From: Bacillota bacterium
GTDB lineage: Bacteria > Bacillota > Bacilli > Alicyclobacillales > SLC66
Direction of reading: 5' to 3'
DNA: 7,816 nucleotides
Assembly (NCBI GenBank): GCA_021846145.1
Contig: JAJZCJ010000148.1
Span: 1-7,816 of the forward strand
Shown here piece by piece: positions 5,029 to 7,816 of the stretch. A program made the translations under genes and the position numbers. Position 1 is the stretch's first letter; every line of letters starts with the position of its first letter. The notes below the pieces were generated by a model. That model saw only the letters and a list, made by a program, of their open reading frames with translations. It was not told where the DNA came from and made no database searches.

Positions 5029-5479
5029 GTAGCAACGAATCCGCAAAAGGGACGGCCTGTTCAATATTGTTAGCCAGCATGCCGTACATTTTTATGTCAA
5101 ATGCAAGCTGTTCGATAAAATCCGCTTCAAATTCAAGCAGCATTGGATATCGATCTCCATTTTTAGCTTGAATAGGCTTCCAAGCTTTTACGTTAGCCAT
5201 ACAGGATAGTAACAGCTTATAATTTTGTGTGTAGTAAAAAACAGTGCCTGGTTCCTTGATCAGTTGGTGAACGTAGCTTCGCACCTCTTCCACTTCGTAT
5301 ACTTCTCGTTCATCATCATCGTATCCAGCAAAAACAATGACGACGGACTGAAATGATTTCTTTGCATTGCCGTTGACGTACAATTGATGTAAAAATGCTC
5401 GCAAACGTGAGACGTCCGCCGTCTCGACTGCTCGCTTGCTTATTTCTAGTACATAGAGGGACTTCATTTGGATTTTCAT
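5015..5479 (-). CDS. Conserved-looking hypothetical protein, 154 residues
   Basis: This is the second gene of a minus-strand pair. Its ATG (5479-5477) overlaps the preceding TGA as ATGA, and no Shine-Dalgarno sequence precedes it, so translation is probably coupled. The protein has a basic N-terminal helix, a hydrophobic strand 'SVVIVF' (45-50), and an acidic motif 'AGYDDDEREVYEVEEV' (51-66). A helix 'VRSYVHQLI', an aromatic strand 'TVFYYTQ' (79-85) and a C-terminal helical part (about 115-150) follow. There is no signal peptide or membrane segment, so it is likely cytosolic. The acidic motif looks family-like, but I cannot name the family. It is intact and ends in a proper terminator, unlike most neighbours, so it is probably a real working gene. 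Confidence 0.75.
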   Translation of the reverse strand: MKIQMKSLYVLEISKRAVETADVSRLRAFLHQLYVNGNAKKSFQSVVIVFAGYDDDEREVYEVEEVRSYVHQLIKEPGTVFYYTQNYKLLLSCMANVKAWKPIQAKNGDRYPMLLEFEADFIEQLAFDIKMYGMLANNIEQAVPFADSLLRTFT

Positions 5480-5682
5480 TGTAAGTATTGGGGTGGTGCC
5501 ACACTATACGGATTCCCAGGATCAGCCATCACGGAAGTTAAGTATTTCATCCCTTGTTGCGCATCGGAGAATGACTGGCTCACTTGATTGGACGTATTTT
5601 GCATGCTGTGATGAAGGTTTTGCCACCAGATCCATAGTGCCTGAAACGTATTGATTGTATGTACGGCATGAAGGTGAAGCAT
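5476..5682 (-). CDS. Small hypothetical protein, 68 residues, first gene of operon
   Basis: ATG 5682 follows AGGAG (5696-5692) by nine bases, and the gene is driven by a good sigma-A promoter about 35 bases further upstream. The product is rich in His, Gln, Trp and Ser: 'MLHLHAVHTINTFQALWIWW', then polar sequence ending 'NPYSVAPPQYLQ'. A short aromatic segment (residues 9-20) could be amphipathic, but it is too short and interrupted for a sure membrane helix. The ATGA overlap with the next gene suggests the two products act together. I do not recognise a family. Confidence 0.7.
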   Translation of the reverse strand: MLHLHAVHTINTFQALWIWWQNLHHSMQNTSNQVSQSFSDAQQGMKYLTSVMADPGNPYSVAPPQYLQ

Positions 5683-5715
5683 CCGTAACCACTCCTGCTT
5701 GGTAGATTTGATTTA

Positions 5716-5744
5716 ATAATACTATATAATTAAAATAAAGTCAA
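5716..5744 (-). promoter_or_regulatory. Sigma-A promoter of the two-gene minus operon
   Basis: On the minus strand, TTGACT (5744-5739), an exact 17-base spacer and TATTAT (5721-5716) lie in an AT-rich setting upstream of the first gene's ribosome site. The match to TTGACA-17-TATAAT is close. Confidence 0.8.
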
Positions 5745-5770
5745 ATAAAATGATAGACGGTAGGTACGAA

Positions 5771-6245
5771 GTGAACGAGATTATTACTTGGGTAGCGTCA
5801 TTTTGGCACAAGGATGGGTAAAAGCGGGGTGCTCGGTGATTTCCAGCAGAAAACAAACACAATGATTATTTTCGCGATGAAGAGACGGTGACTGCCATGA
5901 AACAAACAATCCATTTATTGTAAATGATAAATTCTATGCTGTCCTCCGTCATCAGGGGGTTAAAACGGTTTTTCAACGGTAAGCGCGTGGAAACGGGAGA
6001 AGGTAGGACGACGAGATAGGGGTATGGTGACACTTCTCTGCTGTGAATGGATACGCGCAACCTATTTAGCGCTATTTTTATACGAATGTTCAAACGGAGA
6101 AGAGAGTAAGCAGGAGGCGATTCGAAAATGATGTAGGGATACTGTTCCCGATTTTTGGTCTTGTCATGATGGTGGTGATGTACTTCATGAGTCGGATGAT
6201 GATGGGACATGGTCTAATTATGATAAACGATTGGTTGAGTATGTG
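5771..6245 (+). pseudogene. Eroded coding remnants, including a small membrane-protein relic
   Basis: There is no intact gene, but several short plus-strand pieces read like protein. One is 5771-5818 ('VNEIITWVASFWHKDG'). Another is 5881-5979 ('FIVNDKFYAVLRHQGVKTV' near its end). A third is 6125-6245 in another frame, with a strongly hydrophobic segment 'ILFPIFGLVMMVVMYFM' followed by 'SRMMMGHG'. An AGGAGG (6112-6117) stands ten bases before ATGATG at 6128, which then hits TAG. A +2 change just after that ATGATG would open the hydrophobic frame, giving a start such as Met-Met-Trp-Ile-Leu. Together these suggest decayed small genes, one of them a single-span membrane protein. No family is named. 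Confidence 0.35.
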
Positions 6246-6264
6246 ATCCAGGGAAAAAAAGCCG

Positions 6265-6650
6265 ATGGGATTCATTGTGGGAGATGAGAATGCAAGAGAT
6301 CGGTTCATTGAAATGGCTGATGACGAAATTGACTTAAAAGTATTCCCGTCCCAAAATGCACAATTTGGAGATTATGAAATCGGATTGCCAACCAGGGAAC
6401 TATTGCAGAGTTGTTTGATGTAGATCGTTTGATAGAATTCTATCAACTATTAAATGAAGGAATGCCTTATATCATGATTACCGATTCAGATTTGGAACAG
6501 TTCAAAAGTATCGCGGACAAGAAATTGAAGGATTTCTTTGGTATTGACTATGTCAATCCTCATTCAACTGTTGACCTTCTTATCGTGGGATGCATCTTGG
6601 AATATCCAAAAGAGTCCACTTTTGCGGTTATTAATAGGTTACGGTCATGA
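6265..6650 (+). pseudogene. Hypothetical protein gene with a single frameshift near 6395-6402
   Basis: The ATG at 6265 opens a frame reading 'GDENARDRFIEMADDEIDLK' and 'FGDYEIGLPTRE', which then ends early at TAG 6421. The other frame, with no good start, continues 'TIAELFDVDRLIEFYQLLNE' and runs to TGA 6650 ('VGCILEYPKESTFAVINRL'). Joining them with one missing base at about 6399-6400 gives a smooth protein of about 128 residues, acidic, soluble and mixed alpha/beta. The ribosome site is weak (AGGGA at 6249-6253). I do not recognise the family. A sequencing error would look identical to a real frameshift and cannot be excluded here. Confidence 0.55.
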
Positions 6651-6778
6651 ATGGGCTAAAGCTTTATCATTTAGTTGATAAGACAACAATAAACGACTCC
6701 AAATAAAAAGGGTGCATTTGGTTTCTTGTCGCGAAAGGAATATATTGACAATTATAAAATATTATATGTACTTATTGT

Positions 6779-6808
6779 TTGAAAGAAAAATTAAATTCTA
6801 CTTATAAT
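6779..6808 (+). promoter_or_regulatory. Sigma-A promoter for the exported protein
   Basis: TTGAAA (6779-6784), an 18-base spacer and a consensus TATAAT (6803-6808) are placed about 15 bases before the GGAGG of the leader ORF. A TTGACA at 6745-6750 lies upstream but has no -10 at the right distance. Confidence 0.65.
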
Positions 6809-6837
6809 AGAATTTATTGGACGGAGGATTGATTGTT

Positions 6838-6876
6838 TTGAAACCAAATCCTGCATTTAATCGTCTATTCCGTTAG
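6838..6876 (+). CDS. 12-codon leader ORF before the exported protein
   Basis: TTG 6838 follows GGAGG (6823-6827) by ten bases and encodes 'MKPNPAFNRLFR', then TAG. That TAG is the start of TAGGAG, the ribosome site of the next gene. The arrangement fits a translated leader that feeds ribosomes to the downstream start, or it may be a chance ORF. The peptide has no run of one amino acid that would suggest attenuation. Confidence 0.4.
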   Translation: MKPNPAFNRLFR

Positions 6877-6889
6877 GAGTGTGATTAGA

Positions 6890-7816
6890 TTGATAAAACA
6901 ATTTCGTGGTCGATTTTTATCGGGAGTCATTCTGATGTCGATTTTTCCAATAGTACCTGGTTGGGGAAATTTCACATCATCCATTTCAATACAACCATTG
7001 CATGCAAAGGTGAGTTCATCAACAAGCCATACCCAAGTGTTTTTCAGAAGCATCCATCAACCCAAAGCCGCACTCACATTACATCCTGACCCATTCGTTA
7101 TGAAGGCAATGCCAAATAGTAAGCCGCCAAGTGAAACGGTGATTGTCTATCTTCCAGTGTATCCTGGTGCGAAACCTGTCGCCCCAGTCAGCAATATCGG
7201 CGACATGGGGACTCCGATGGATGCGGATTTGGTGGATGGGTCTCTTTATTATGCCTCAAATGATTCAGCTCAACAGATTCAATCATGGTATACTGAGCAA
7301 TTTCAGAAACTGGGTTACCAAGTGAATGGTTGGGGGCAGTCGAGTGATCATGGGAAAACGATCACGAGTTATGTGGATTTTTCGAAAATAGGGATGCCAG
7401 GAGATCCTACACAGTCGCCCAATATTAGCTTGGGTTTCCAGACAGTCAAACAAAGTTGCCAAACCGTATTTAAGCTCAAAGTAACGTACATTGTTACGCC
7501 GACCAGACCCAAGAACTCATATATACCTACCAATATTACGAAAGTTGTGCTGGTTAACGGAAGTAAGTCGAAAACCATTACCAATACCGCGTGGATCTCG
7601 CAAATGATCAGACAGATTAACCAACTGCAGATGACGACACCTGGAATTACGAGTGGTCCCGCTGTGGCAAATGGAGTAAACGAGACTGTTACTGCGAAAT
7701 TTTACGCGAATAATGGTTCTTTGATGGATGTGAATTTTCTACTTCCCACGAGTGTCGTGAGAATTGGGAACGTGACATTGAATGATTCGATTATTTTAGA
7801 GCAAGAGATACAGGCG
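6890..7816 (+). CDS. Large exported protein, N-terminal 309 residues, continues past right edge
   Basis: TTG 6890 follows TAGGAG (6874-6879) by ten bases, and the frame is open to the last base. Residues 1-25 have the layout of a Sec signal or anchor: basic 'MIKQFRGR' then hydrophobic 'LSGVILMSIFPIVPGW'. No lipobox is seen. Residues about 84-146 contain 'VYLPVYPGAKPV' and 'SAQQIQSWYTEQFQKLGY', a YPGA...WY...GY arrangement that I associate with small secreted or periplasmic sensor-like modules. Residues about 214-300 contain 'ITKVVLVNGSKSKTIT', 'ISQMIRQINQL' and 'VVRIGNVTLND', resembling extracellular domains common in Bacillota lipoproteins. Function is unknown. It is transcribed from the sigma-A promoter just upstream, preceded by a 12-codon leader. 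Confidence 0.75.
   Translation, partial: MIKQFRGRFLSGVILMSIFPIVPGWGNFTSSISIQPLHAKVSSSTSHTQVFFRSIHQPKAALTLHPDPFVMKAMPNSKPPSETVIVYLPVYPGAKPVAPVSNIGDMGTPMDADLVDGSLYYASNDSAQQIQSWYTEQFQKLGYQVNGWGQSSDHGKTITSYVDFSKIGMPGDPTQSPNISLGFQTVKQSCQTVFKLKVTYIVTPTRPKNSYIPTNITKVVLVNGSKSKTITNTAWISQMIRQINQLQMTTPGITSGPAVANGVNETVTAKFYANNGSLMDVNFLLPTSVVRIGNVTLNDSIILEQEIQA

Noticed and set aside
5866..6210. Minus-strand ORF with a His-rich start (MSHHHPTHEVHHHHH)
   Set aside because: The His run is the antisense of Met codons in the plus-strand hydrophobic frame. There is no ribosome site, and the rest has random composition.
6745..6773. TTGACA as a perfect -35
   Set aside because: The hexamer at 16-18 bases is not -10-like; the nearest TATAT is only 12-13 bases away.

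Overview
The window looks like accessory DNA from a low-to-moderate GC Bacillota genome, probably the Alicyclobacillus/Paenibacillus/Bacillus side. The evidence is strong AGGAGG-type ribosome sites, frequent GTG and TTG starts, good sigma-A promoters, a YjgB/DUF4309-type lipoprotein, and an AbiEi antitoxin remnant with a Bacilli look. The genus cannot be fixed from sequence reading alone.

Left part (1-1445): the C-terminal end of a Rid/YjgF-type protein lacking the archetypal RidA arginine, a roughly 260-base spacer, and a complete lipoprotein with a DUF4309 domain and an extra C-terminal beta-rich domain. Middle-left (1447-2790): a graveyard of defence-type genes. Read from right to left on the minus strand these are an AbiEi-type antitoxin broken by a stop codon and two micro-duplications, an HNH nuclease domain apparently joined to its tail, and an ADP-ribosylglycohydrolase that is well started but cut off after about 73 residues. 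A short plus-strand helical ORF collides with that truncated end.

Middle (2790-4100): a PemK/MazF-type toxin gene with an N-terminal helical extension and no visible antitoxin. It sits between diverged direct copies of a palindromic repeat unit, one upstream and two in tandem downstream. This repeat-toxin-repeat layout is the most unusual structure in the window. At 4435-4540 a minus-strand tRNA-Arg-like 3' end with a strong terminator lies beside three direct repeats, which suggests the end (att site) of an integrated element extending to the right.

Right part (4540-7816): a compact minus-strand operon of two unrecognised genes with a good sigma-A promoter, ATGA coupling and a terminator; a stretch of eroded coding sequence (about 5770-6245); a frameshifted hypothetical gene (6265-6650); and, behind a sigma-A promoter and a 12-codon leader ORF, the start of a large exported protein that runs off the right edge. 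No intact mobile-element transposase or integrase and no CRISPR array was seen. All family assignments come from motif recall, not database searches.
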